Below are positions 7,921 through 15,495 of a DNA stretch of 15,540 nt, piece after piece. Below the pieces are notes generated by a model that had not been told where the DNA came from, ran no database searches, and was given only the letters and a program-made list of their open reading frames with translations. Position 1 is the first letter of the stretch, and each line of letters begins with the position of its first letter. The position numbers were made by a program, and so were the translations under genes. Origin of the DNA: MAG-120531 sp029242825 (GTDB lineage: Bacteria; Bacteroidota; Bacteroidia; Flavobacteriales; Flavobacteriaceae); assembly GCA_029242825.1 (NCBI GenBank), contig JAQWTF010000141.1:1-15540 (forward strand). Reading direction: 5' to 3'.

Positions 7921-7952
7921 TTTTGAATTTTAAATAACCAAACCTATAAAGT
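7921..7952 (+). promoter_or_regulatory. Weak candidate promoter for the amidohydrolase gene
   Basis: TTTTG at 7921-7925 is followed after exactly 19 bases by TATAAAGT at 7945-7952, near the 7963 ATG. The spacing and the -33 element fit Bacteroidota promoters, but the -7 box keeps only its TA. No terminator hairpin separates galE from the next gene, so readthrough from galE is also possible. Confidence 0.22.
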
Positions 7953-7962
7953 ATCTCGCATC

Positions 7963-9264
7963 ATGAAAAAACTTTTTTTTAGCCTCCTATTACTATGTGG
8001 CCTAAGCCTTCACGCTCAAAAAACCTACTTGCATTGCGGTCAGATTATTGACGTTGCCAAGGCTAAGACACTCAACGAAAAAACTATTGTTGTATCTGGA
8101 AATACCATTGAATCCATTCTGAATGGTTATGTAAATGGATCAGATACGGACATCCATATTGATTTAAAAAAGCAGGTGGTTATGCCTGGTTTTATAGATA
8201 TGCATGTGCATATTGAGCATGAGTCAAATCCGAGAACTTATATGAATCGCTTTACTGAAAACGAGGCCGATGTTGCCTTGGGAGCTACTGTATATGCTAA
8301 AAGAACTTTAATGGCAGGTTTTACAACGGTAAGAGATTTAGGGGGTAGTGGGGTAAATATAGCCTTGAGAAAAGCCATTGCCAAAGGAACTGTAATTGGG
8401 CCTAGGATTTTTACTGCAGGTAAGGCGATAGGTACTACAGGAGGTCATGCAGACCCAACCAACGGAAGAAGCTACGATCTTATGGGAGACCCAGGCCCTA
8501 GAGAAGGAGTGGTGAACTCCCCTGCAGATGCCAGAAAAGCAGTGAGACAACGTTATAAAGATGGAGCAGACGTCATTAAAATTACAGCGACAGGAGGGGT
8601 GCTCAGTGTGGCTAAAAATGGTCAAAACCCACAGTTTACGGCAGATGAATTGGCAGCCATAGTGAGTACTGCAAAAGATTACGGCATGCTTACAGCGGCA
8701 CATGCCCATGGAGATGAAGGAATGAGAAGGGCTATTATAGCTGGGATTAAGACCATAGAGCATGGAACCCTTATGGAGCCGTCTACTATGGATTTAATGG
8801 TAAAACACGACGCTTATCTGGTGCCAACAATATCTGCTGGTAAAGCAGCAGCAGCCAATGCCGCCATACCAGGTTATTTCCCAGAGGTAATTGCAAAAAA
8901 GGCATTAGAGATAGGACCTAGAAGTCAATCTACCTTTGCAATGGCCTATAAAAAAGGGGTTAAAATTGCTTTTGGAACAGACGCAGGAGTGTCTCCTCAT
9001 GGAGACAATGCCAAAGAATTCGGATTTATGGTAGCAGCAGGGATGCCTGTAATGGAGGCCATTGCAGCAGCAACAGTCACTAATGCCAATTTGTTGGGTT
9101 ATGCAGATAGTTTAGGCCAATTAAAGGCCGGCTACACTGCAGACATAGTCGCTGTAAGTGAGCACCCAGAAAAAAATGTAACTACTTTGGAACAAGTGAA
9201 TTTTGTCATGAAAGAAGGCGCGGTTTTTAAGGAAAAAAACAAAGAAGTATTGCGCGGCTACTAA
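7963..9264 (+). CDS. Exported metal-dependent amidohydrolase (imidazolonepropionase/prolidase-like)
   Basis: Amidohydrolase-superfamily enzyme, 433 residues, with a signal peptide: MKK, a hydrophobic stretch to about residue 16, then likely cleavage after LHA at residue 18, so it should act in the periplasm. Metal-site residues are visible in order: H81 and H83 in GFIDMHVH, the probably carboxylated K206 in GADVIKITATGG, histidines in AAHAHGDEG (246-253) and IEHGTL (266-271), and D340 in FGTDAGVSPHG. The C-terminal beta-sandwich ends with GQLKAGYTADIVAV. This matches the subgroup whose studied members are binuclear-zinc Xaa-Pro or Xaa-Arg/Lys dipeptidases, so a role in scavenging peptides is plausible. 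The substrate cannot be assigned, since the superfamily also cleaves cyclic amides and other bonds. It lies 74 bases after galE and is closed by a strong terminator, so it may be a separate unit. Confidence 0.88.
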   Translation: MKKLFFSLLLLCGLSLHAQKTYLHCGQIIDVAKAKTLNEKTIVVSGNTIESILNGYVNGSDTDIHIDLKKQVVMPGFIDMHVHIEHESNPRTYMNRFTENEADVALGATVYAKRTLMAGFTTVRDLGGSGVNIALRKAIAKGTVIGPRIFTAGKAIGTTGGHADPTNGRSYDLMGDPGPREGVVNSPADARKAVRQRYKDGADVIKITATGGVLSVAKNGQNPQFTADELAAIVSTAKDYGMLTAAHAHGDEGMRRAIIAGIKTIEHGTLMEPSTMDLMVKHDAYLVPTISAGKAAAANAAIPGYFPEVIAKKALEIGPRSQSTFAMAYKKGVKIAFGTDAGVSPHGDNAKEFGFMVAAGMPVMEAIAAATVTNANLLGYADSLGQLKAGYTADIVAVSEHPEKNVTTLEQVNFVMKEGAVFKEKNKEVLRGY

Positions 9265-9293
9265 CAACAATGAAAACCTATTTAATAGTAGAG

Positions 9294-9319
9294 GGAGGGC
9301 ATAAAGCCCTCCTTTTTTT
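9294..9319 (+). terminator. Intrinsic terminator after the amidohydrolase gene
   Basis: A perfect 7-bp GC-rich stem (GGAGGGC / GCCCTCC) with loop ATAAA is followed directly by seven T. It starts 30 bases after the amidohydrolase stop. The stem can be extended through A-T and G-U pairs into the T run. This is the clearest terminator in the window and separates the amidohydrolase from sucAB. Confidence 0.88.
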
Positions 9320-9327
9320 AAGGTATT

Positions 9328-9350
9328 AAAGTATTGAAAAGTAATACTTT
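9328..9350. other. Second hairpin in the intergenic region before sucA
   Basis: A perfect 8-bp inverted repeat (AAAGTATT / AATACTTT) with a 7-base loop sits 9 bases after the terminator T run. It is followed by ACAGGG and then eight T (9357-9364). The stem is AT-rich and the T tract is six bases off, so it is not a standard terminator. It may be a backup terminator or chance structure in AT-rich DNA. Confidence 0.4.
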
Positions 9351-9380
9351 ACAGGGTTTTTTTTAAGGAATGATAATTTT

Positions 9381-9449
9381 ATACAACGTTTTCGTATTTT
9401 TTTGTAATTATGAGTAAAACCCAAGGCTCAAATTAGGCAAATGTTGTAT
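9381..9449. repeat. 11-bp imperfect inverted repeat in the sucA leader
   Basis: ATACAACGTTT (9381-9391) and AAATGTTGTAT (9439-9449) are inverted copies with one mismatch, 47 bases apart. The right arm overlaps the first three bases of the candidate sucA -7 box. It could be a pair of operator half-sites or nothing. No regulator is encoded nearby. Confidence 0.3.
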
Positions 9450-9454
9450 TTTTG
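9447..9454 (+). promoter_or_regulatory. Candidate -7 box for the sucAB-tatD operon
   Basis: TATTTTTG is an exact TAnnTTTG match ending 39 bases before the sucA ATG. No TTG lies at the expected distance of about 19 bases upstream. Near matches with one or two extra bases occur at 9395-9404 and 9457-9465. A promoter is required here because a strong terminator precedes it. Confidence 0.4.
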
Positions 9455-9493
9455 AATAAATTTTGTGTAAAAGACCCATATTCCAATTTATAG

Positions 9494-12265
9494 ATGGATC
9501 CATATTCCTTTTTAAACGCCGCACATACCTCATTCTTTGCGGATCTTTACGATAAATATTTAAAAAACCCAGACAGCGTTGAACCTTCATGGCGTGCTTT
9601 TTTTCAAGGCTACGACTTTGGTTCAGAATCCCATGGTTTTTTTAATGAAGAAGCCGCTGTTTCCACCTCTGCCATTTCTGAAATGCCAGAAAGCATGCAG
9701 AAAGAATTTCAAGTCATTAGACTCATAGATGGTTACAGAAGCAGGGGGCATTTATTTACTGAAACCAATCCGGTTAGAGAGCGAAGAAAATACAGTCCAA
9801 CATTGGATTTAGAAAACTTTGGACTGACTGAAGCAGATTTAAATACCGTATTTTCCGCAGGCGAAATTATTGGTATTGGTGCTGCTTCGCTTACGGACAT
9901 TGTTGCACACTTAAAGCGCATTTATTGTGATGCTATAGGGGTGGAGTATATGTACATTAGAAACCCTGAGCGCGTTGCATGGATACAGGACTGGTTGAAT
10001 GTCAATGACAATCACCCTTCTTTTTCAATAGATCAGAAAAAACATATTCTTAAAAAGCTTACACAAGCAGTGAGTTTTGAAAGTTTTTTACATACCAAAT
10101 ACGTTGGTCAGAAGCGTTTCTCCTTAGAGGGAAATGAATCTTTAATTCCAGCTTTAGACGCCATTGTAGAAGCTGCTGCGGCCAAAGGGGTTGCGGAGTT
10201 TGTCATGGGAATGGCCCATAGGGGGCGTTTAAACGTCTTGACAAATATTTTTGGAAAGTCTGCAAAAGATATTTTTAGTGAGTTTGACGGTAAAGATTAC
10301 GAGCAGGTAGTTTTTGACGGAGACGTAAAGTATCACTTAGGATGGACCTCTGATAGAATGTCAGACAACGGCAATAAAATAGTCATGAATATTGCGCCCA
10401 ACCCATCCCACCTAGAAACGGTAGGTGCCGTGGTTGAGGGTATTGCTCGTGCCAAACAAGACAATCTATACCCAGATGACTTTTCTAAAGTATTGCCTAT
10501 AGTATTGCATGGAGACGCCGCTATAGCTGGTCAAGGTCTGGTGTACGAAGTGGTACAAATGGCCCAGCTAGATGGGTATAAAACCAATGGAACCATACAT
10601 ATTGTGGTGAATAATCAAATTGGTTTTACCACCAACTATTTAGACGCGAGATCTTCTACTTATTGCACAGATGTAGGTAAAGTGACTTTGAGTCCAGTAC
10701 TTCATGTAAATGCAGACGACGCAGAAGCAGTAGTTCACGCTGCATTATTTGCTTTAGAATACCGCATGAGGTTTCAAAGAGATGTTTTTATAGATTTATT
10801 GGGTTACAGAAAATACGGTCATAACGAAGGAGATGAACCGAGATTTACACAGCCTAAATTGTATAAGGCAATTGCCAAACACCAAAATCCTAAAGAAATC
10901 TACACGGCAAGACTCATTGAAGAAGGGGTTATAACGCCAGATTTTGTCAAAGGATTAGAGCAAGCTTATAAAGACAGTTTAGAAGTAGATTTAGAAGACT
11001 CCAGAAAAGAAGATAAAACCGTCATTACACCGTTCATGTCTGAGGCATGGAAAGGCTTGGCTCCTGCTCAAGAAGACACCATGGCTTTAAAAGTAGCCAC
11101 GGAATACCCAGCAGATAAGCTTACAGGTATCGCGAAGGTCATTACCACATTGCCATCTGACAAGAAATTCTTGAGAAAGATAGACAAGCTCATTGAAGAT
11201 AGGCGTAAGATGTTTTTTGAAAACAATACCCTAGATTGGGCTATGGGAGAACTCTTGGCGTATGGATCTCTTTTAGAAGAGGGATTTGACGTGAGAATTT
11301 CTGGTCAAGATGTAGAGCGAGGTACTTTCTCTCACAGACATGCGGTATTGAAAGTTGAGGCGAGTGAAGAAGAAGTATTGCTTTTAAATCAGTTAAATGA
11401 CCAGCAAGGCAAATTACATATTTTTAACTCCTTACTGTCGGAGTACGGAGTAGTAGGTTTTGATTATGGCTATGCTATGGCAAGTCCCAATACATTAACT
11501 ATTTGGGAAGCGCAATTTGGAGATTTCAGTAATGGGGCCCAAATTATGATTGACCAATATATTTCTGCTGCAGAAGACAAGTGGAAATTGCAAAACGGTT
11601 TGGTCATGTTATTGCCTCATGGTTATGAGGGGCAAGGAGCAGAGCACTCTTCCGCCAGAATGGAAAGGTATTTGCAAATGTGCGCTAAGGATAATATGTT
11701 TATAGCAGACTGTACTACACCAGCCAATATGTTTCATTTGTTGAGAAGGCAATTGAAAGCCAGTTACAGAAAACCATTGGTCGTGTTTACACCCAAGAGT
11801 TTGCTGAGGCACCCAAAGGCAGTTTCCGGAGTGGAAGATTTTGCAAACGGTTATTTCCAAGAGGTTATAGGCGACGCTACAGCGGTAAAAGACCAGGTTA
11901 AAACATTGGTATTTTGTACTGGTAAATTCTATTACGATCTATTAGAAGCCAGAGAAACTTTGGAAAGACAAGACGTGGCATTGGTGAGAATAGAGCAACT
12001 GTTTCCTTTAGCTGTAGATCAAATTCAGGCACAATTAGACCAATATAAAAATGCAAAAGACATTGTATGGGCCCAAGAAGAGCCTAGAAACATGGGGGCA
12101 TGGAGTCACCTGCTTATGCATTTGCCAATGGCCTCTAAATTTAGAATAGCCTCTAGGCGTTTTTACGCTTCTCCAGCAGCGGGAAGTGCGGTACGTTCCA
12201 AAAGAAGGCACCAAGAAGTCATTGATTATGTATTCGATGCTTCCAAAGACAATATGATTAGATAA
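9494..12265 (+). CDS. sucA: 2-oxoglutarate dehydrogenase E1 component
   Basis: ThDP-dependent E1 of the 2-oxoglutarate dehydrogenase complex in the TCA cycle. It decarboxylates 2-oxoglutarate and passes the succinyl group to the lipoyl arm of SucB. Also called odhA; 923 residues, normal length. The N-terminal domain is recognisable from FLNAAHTSFFADLYDKYL and SVEPSWRAFFQGY (residues 6-40), which in related E1o proteins contacts E2. The catalytic core shows MAHRGRLNVLTN with H242, YHLG with H281, NPSHLE with H306, and the ThDP/Mg motif beginning HGDAAIAGQG (D341) with N374 in VVNNQIGF. The pyrimidine-binding half has HRHAVL (about 613), FGDFSNGAQIMIDQY (about 675) and GYEGQGAEHSSARMERY (about 710). 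The C terminus carries QEEPRNMGAWSHL (about 861). It starts at the ATG 175 bases after the terminator. sucB follows by 31 bases. The E3 gene is not in the window. Identity is secure. Confidence 0.98.
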   Translation: MDPYSFLNAAHTSFFADLYDKYLKNPDSVEPSWRAFFQGYDFGSESHGFFNEEAAVSTSAISEMPESMQKEFQVIRLIDGYRSRGHLFTETNPVRERRKYSPTLDLENFGLTEADLNTVFSAGEIIGIGAASLTDIVAHLKRIYCDAIGVEYMYIRNPERVAWIQDWLNVNDNHPSFSIDQKKHILKKLTQAVSFESFLHTKYVGQKRFSLEGNESLIPALDAIVEAAAAKGVAEFVMGMAHRGRLNVLTNIFGKSAKDIFSEFDGKDYEQVVFDGDVKYHLGWTSDRMSDNGNKIVMNIAPNPSHLETVGAVVEGIARAKQDNLYPDDFSKVLPIVLHGDAAIAGQGLVYEVVQMAQLDGYKTNGTIHIVVNNQIGFTTNYLDARSSTYCTDVGKVTLSPVLHVNADDAEAVVHAALFALEYRMRFQRDVFIDLLGYRKYGHNEGDEPRFTQPKLYKAIAKHQNPKEIYTARLIEEGVITPDFVKGLEQAYKDSLEVDLEDSRKEDKTVITPFMSEAWKGLAPAQEDTMALKVATEYPADKLTGIAKVITTLPSDKKFLRKIDKLIEDRRKMFFENNTLDWAMGELLAYGSLLEEGFDVRISGQDVERGTFSHRHAVLKVEASEEEVLLLNQLNDQQGKLHIFNSLLSEYGVVGFDYGYAMASPNTLTIWEAQFGDFSNGAQIMIDQYISAAEDKWKLQNGLVMLLPHGYEGQGAEHSSARMERYLQMCAKDNMFIADCTTPANMFHLLRRQLKASYRKPLVVFTPKSLLRHPKAVSGVEDFANGYFQEVIGDATAVKDQVKTLVFCTGKFYYDLLEARETLERQDVALVRIEQLFPLAVDQIQAQLDQYKNAKDIVWAQEEPRNMGAWSHLLMHLPMASKFRIASRRFYASPAAGSAVRSKRRHQEVIDYVFDASKDNMIR

Positions 12266-12296
12266 TAAATTAAAGAGATCTCATAAATTATACACG

Positions 12297-13526
12297 ATGA
12301 TTTTAGAAATGAAAGTACCCTCACCAGGGGAGTCCATCACAGAAGTAGAAATTGCCACTTGGTTGGTTCAAGACGGTGATTATGTAGAAAAAGACCAAGC
12401 CATTGCAGAGGTAGACTCAGACAAGGCAACATTGGAATTACCTGCTGAAATGAGTGGTGTAATTACCCTTAAGGCAGAAGAAGGTGACGCTGTTGCGGTG
12501 GGTGCTGTGGTTTGTTTAATAGATACGTCGGCTGCTAAGCCAGCAGGAGACGCTCCAGCTAAAGTAGCTAAAGCTACTCCAGAGGCCGCTCCTAAAGCTG
12601 CTGCATCGGCCCCCATAAAAGAGACCCCTGCTGCCACCACTAGCTATGCCACAGGAACTGCTTCTCCAGCTGCTAAGAAAATATTGGCAGAAAAAGGCAT
12701 ATCTGCCGCTGAGATTGTGGGGACAGGAAAAGACGGTAGGGTAACCAAAGAAGACGCTGTAAAAGCAGTGCCTTCTATGGGAACAAATTCTACTGGTGGT
12801 GCTAGGACAACTTCTAGAAGTAAACTGTCAATGTTACGAAGAAAAGTGGCGGAGCGTTTGGTGTCTGCAAAGAACGAAACAGCCATGCTAACTACTTTTA
12901 ATGAGGTAGATATGGGGCCTATTTTTGCCCTTAGAAAGCAATACAAAGAAGCTTTTACAGAAAAGCATGGTGTAGGTCTTGGATTCATGTCATTCTTTAC
13001 AAAAGCAGTTATTCGTGCCTTAGAACTTTACCCAGCGGTAAATTCTATGATCGATGAAAAAGAGATGGTCACTTATGATTTCTGTGATATTTCTATTGCT
13101 GTATCTGGACCAAAAGGTTTAATGGTTCCTGTGATTAGAAACGCAGAAAACTTGAGTTTTAGAGGCGTAGAGGCAGAGGTAAAACGTTTGGCTATTCGCG
13201 CTCGTGACGGAGAAATTACGGTAGACGAAATGACTGGCGGAACCTTTACCATTACCAATGGTGGCGTATTTGGCTCTATGTTGTCTACTCCAATTATTAA
13301 CCCTCCCCAGTCTGCTATTTTAGGAATGCACAATATTGTGGAGCGTCCTGTTGTGAAAAACGGAGAAATTGTAGTAGCACCTATCATGTATGTAGCCCTC
13401 TCATATGATCACAGAATCATTGATGGGAAAGAGTCGGTTGGTTTCTTGGTAGCTGTGAAAGAAGCCTTGGAAGACCCAACCACTTTTTTAATGGACGGTG
13501 ATCAAAAGAAAGCCTTAGAACTATAG
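12297..13526 (+). CDS. sucB: 2-oxoglutarate dehydrogenase E2 component (dihydrolipoyl succinyltransferase)
   Basis: Core-forming E2, also odhB, that transfers the succinyl group from its lipoyl arm to CoA. 409 residues. Domains in order: one lipoyl domain (about 1-76) with the lipoylated lysine K43 in EVDSDKATLELPAE; a flexible Ala/Pro/Lys-rich linker (about 78-120); a peripheral-subunit-binding domain (about 122-157) with ASPAAKKILAEKGI and GTGKDGRVTKEDA; and the catalytic domain (about 175-409). The active-site pair is H372 and D376 in SYDHRIIDGKESVGF. The single lipoyl domain and the EVDSDKA/LELPAE form fit OdhB and not pyruvate-specific E2. It lies 31 bases after sucA, and its stop TAG overlaps the tatD GTG start by one base, so all three genes probably share a transcript. 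Confidence 0.97.
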   Translation: MILEMKVPSPGESITEVEIATWLVQDGDYVEKDQAIAEVDSDKATLELPAEMSGVITLKAEEGDAVAVGAVVCLIDTSAAKPAGDAPAKVAKATPEAAPKAAASAPIKETPAATTSYATGTASPAAKKILAEKGISAAEIVGTGKDGRVTKEDAVKAVPSMGTNSTGGARTTSRSKLSMLRRKVAERLVSAKNETAMLTTFNEVDMGPIFALRKQYKEAFTEKHGVGLGFMSFFTKAVIRALELYPAVNSMIDEKEMVTYDFCDISIAVSGPKGLMVPVIRNAENLSFRGVEAEVKRLAIRARDGEITVDEMTGGTFTITNGGVFGSMLSTPIINPPQSAILGMHNIVERPVVKNGEIVVAPIMYVALSYDHRIIDGKESVGFLVAVKEALEDPTTFLMDGDQKKALEL

Positions 13527-14293
13527 TGGTATTCACGGACACCCATACCCATTTGTACAGTGAATCTTTTGCTGAAGATAGGGATGAGGTAGTTCAAGAA
13601 GCAATTAACAAAGGCGTAGAGCGTTTTTTTCTTCCTGCCATAGACAGTACATATCTGTCTGATATGCGGGAATTAAAAAACGCTTTTCCGTTGAATATGT
13701 TTTTGATGAGTGGTCTTCATCCCACCCATGTCAAAGAAAATTTTCGAGAAGAGCTGGCAGTAATGGAGTCTTTTTTGGACGAAACCCAAGCAGTTGCCGT
13801 AGGAGAAATTGGGATGGATCTTTATTGGGATAAGACCTTTTTAAAGCAGCAGCAAGAGGCCTTTCACTTGCAAATTGAGTGGGCTAAAAAGCGTCAGCTT
13901 CCTATTGTAATTCATTGTAGAGATGCATTCGATGCTGTTTTTGAGGTATTGGAGTCGCATAAAGGCCCATTATTGAGAGGAATTTTCCATTGTTTTACTG
14001 GAGACTTATCTCAGGCCAATAGGGCCATATCTCTAGGGATGAAACTTGGGATAGGCGGGGTGCTTACTTTTAAAAATGGTGGTTTAGATCGTTTTATAGA
14101 TCAGATTGACTTGTCTCATTTGGTTTTAGAAACCGATGCCCCTTACCTGGCACCAGTCCCCTACAGAGGAAAGAGAAATGCGTCTGCCTACCTTCCTTTG
14201 GTGGCAGAAAAATTAGCGCTTCTTACTGGAAAATCGCTGGAAGACATTGCAGCCATTACTACCGAAAATTCAAGGGCTGTATTTGGGGTCTAA
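13526..14293 (+). CDS. tatD: TatD-family metal-dependent hydrolase (DNase)
   Basis: TIM-barrel metallohydrolase of the TatD family. Studied members are Mg-dependent nucleases linked to DNA repair or fragmentation, and despite the name they are not required for Tat export. 255 residues, normal length. Metal ligands are visible: H7 and H9 in TDTHTHLY, E94 in VGEIGMDLYWD, H130 in VIHCRDA, H155 in IFHCFTGD, and D204 in LETDAPYLAP. PYRGKRNAS follows, as usual. GTG at 13526 is the only start that keeps the conserved TDTHTHLY opening without running into the upstream stop. It overlaps the last base of the sucB stop (TAGTG), a layout expected for translational reinitiation. The metabolic link to 2-oxoglutarate dehydrogenase is not obvious; it probably rides on the transcript. 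Family is secure, exact substrate not. Confidence 0.94.
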   Translation: MVFTDTHTHLYSESFAEDRDEVVQEAINKGVERFFLPAIDSTYLSDMRELKNAFPLNMFLMSGLHPTHVKENFREELAVMESFLDETQAVAVGEIGMDLYWDKTFLKQQQEAFHLQIEWAKKRQLPIVIHCRDAFDAVFEVLESHKGPLLRGIFHCFTGDLSQANRAISLGMKLGIGGVLTFKNGGLDRFIDQIDLSHLVLETDAPYLAPVPYRGKRNASAYLPLVAEKLALLTGKSLEDIAAITTENSRAVFGV

Positions 14294-14326
14294 AACTCAA
14301 GGAGGCGGTCTTACTTTAAAATATTG

Positions 14327-14359
14327 TTTTTTGAATGTCCTTTATATTGCGTAATGTTG
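14327..14359 (+). promoter_or_regulatory. Candidate promoter for ansA
   Basis: TTTTTTG (14327-14333) is followed after 18 bases by TAATGTTG (14352-14359), one mismatch from TAnnTTTG, ending 44 bases before the ansA ATG. Of the promoter candidates here it is the only one with both boxes at nearly the expected spacing. No terminator hairpin is seen between tatD and ansA, so readthrough may also contribute. Confidence 0.45.
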
Positions 14360-14403
14360 TGCTTTAATATTGTAATAAGCTTCACTAAGTACTCTATTTC
14401 TTT

Positions 14404-15429
14404 ATGGCCAGATCAAAAATACTTCTTCTGTATACCGGTGGTACTATAGGGATGGTAAAACATCCAGAAACAGGTACCTTAAAAGCCTTTAACTTTGACG
14501 CTATAGCAGAGCAAATCCCAGAACTAAAACTGCTCGATTGTGATACGGAATGCATTTCGTTTGAAACGCCTATAGACTCTAGTGATATTGATCCAAGTTT
14601 GTGGGTTACTATGGTAGATATAATCGAAACCAACTACGCTTCTTTTGATGGTTTTGTGATCCTTCACGGTAGTGATACGATGAGTTACAGTGCTGCGGCG
14701 CTAAGCTTTATGTGTGAGAATCTGTCTAAACCAGTTATTTTTACCGGTTCCCAGTTGCCTATTGGAGATTTAAGAACAGATGCCAAAGAAAATTTAATCA
14801 CCTCCATTCAATTGGCTGCGCTAAAGGAAAATGGGCGACCAGTGATACAGGAGGTAGGCCTTTACTTTGAGTATAAGCTATACCGTGGCAACAGAACTAC
14901 AAAAATTAATGCAGCGCATTTTGAGGCATTTGAGTCTTTAAATTATGCTCCTTTAGCTCAGTCAGGCGTTTCTTTAGAGGTGTCTAAGTCATTACTTTTT
15001 AAGCCTCAGAAAGGGAAACAGTCAAAATTTCATAAGAAAATGGATCACAGTGTGGGGGTTTTGAAACTATTTCCTGGTATTTCCCCCTCTTTTATGCGGT
15101 CTGTTTTGTTTTCAGAAGGCTTAAAAGCCGTTGTTTTGGAAACTTATGGGGCTGGAAATGCTCCAACGGCACCCTGGTTTATAGCAATTTTATCTGAAGC
15201 TATTCAAAATGGCTTGATTATTGTTAATGTAACACAGTGCTCTGGAGGTAGTGTTTTAATGGGGCATTATGAGGCCAGTAAAGGACTGGAAAAAATACAA
15301 CTACTTAACGGTAAGGATATTAGCACAGAAGCTGCTTTGGCCAAGCTCATGTATCTGCTTGGGAGTGGTGTTTCTAAAGGAACTTTTAAGACCATATTTG
15401 AAACTTCTTTAAGGGGAGAAATGCAATAA
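14404..15429 (+). CDS. ansA: Type I L-asparaginase
   Basis: Hydrolyses L-asparagine to aspartate and ammonia. There is no signal peptide, so it should be the cytoplasmic type I enzyme and not the periplasmic type II. 341 residues, as in E. coli AnsA. The first catalytic signature LLYTGGTIGM (8-17) carries the nucleophile region with T11 and T14. The second, VILHGSDTMSYSAAAL (85-100), carries T92 and D91. K167 in RGNRTTKINA aligns with the lysine of the second catalytic triad. TGSQLPIGDLRTDAKENL (114-131) is typical of bacterial asparaginases, and the C-terminal domain has VVLETYGAGNAP and NVTQCSGGSV. It starts 110 bases after tatD. No Shine-Dalgarno precedes the ATG; an AAGGAGG at 14299 is too far away. 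Substrate preference for Asn over Gln is inferred from family. Confidence 0.95.
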   Translation: MARSKILLLYTGGTIGMVKHPETGTLKAFNFDAIAEQIPELKLLDCDTECISFETPIDSSDIDPSLWVTMVDIIETNYASFDGFVILHGSDTMSYSAAALSFMCENLSKPVIFTGSQLPIGDLRTDAKENLITSIQLAALKENGRPVIQEVGLYFEYKLYRGNRTTKINAAHFEAFESLNYAPLAQSGVSLEVSKSLLFKPQKGKQSKFHKKMDHSVGVLKLFPGISPSFMRSVLFSEGLKAVVLETYGAGNAPTAPWFIAILSEAIQNGLIIVNVTQCSGGSVLMGHYEASKGLEKIQLLNGKDISTEAALAKLMYLLGSGVSKGTFKTIFETSLRGEMQ

Positions 15430-15495
15430 AATTAACGATTAGAATTTCATTAATTAGCATTTTTTTTGTTATTTGCCCTGCCTAAAAACATCAAT

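Noticed and set aside
9270..9329. Short ORF of 19 codons starting ATGAAAACC after the amidohydrolase gene
   Set aside because: It runs through the terminator hairpin and T run, has no ribosome site and resembles nothing; a chance ORF.
12380..13387. Three minus-strand ORFs opposite sucB
   Set aside because: They mirror the Ala/Lys-rich and GC-richer coding sequence of sucB. No motif, promoter or ribosome site supports them.
14299..14305. Perfect Shine-Dalgarno-like AAGGAGG after tatD
   Set aside because: No start codon lies 5-12 bases downstream. The next ATG, at 14335, opens only 10 codons, and ansA starts about 100 bases later.
15431..15467. ATTAA / TTAAT repeat followed by a T run after ansA as a terminator
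   Set aside because: Only five A/T pairs with a 14-base loop, too weak to support a terminator call.
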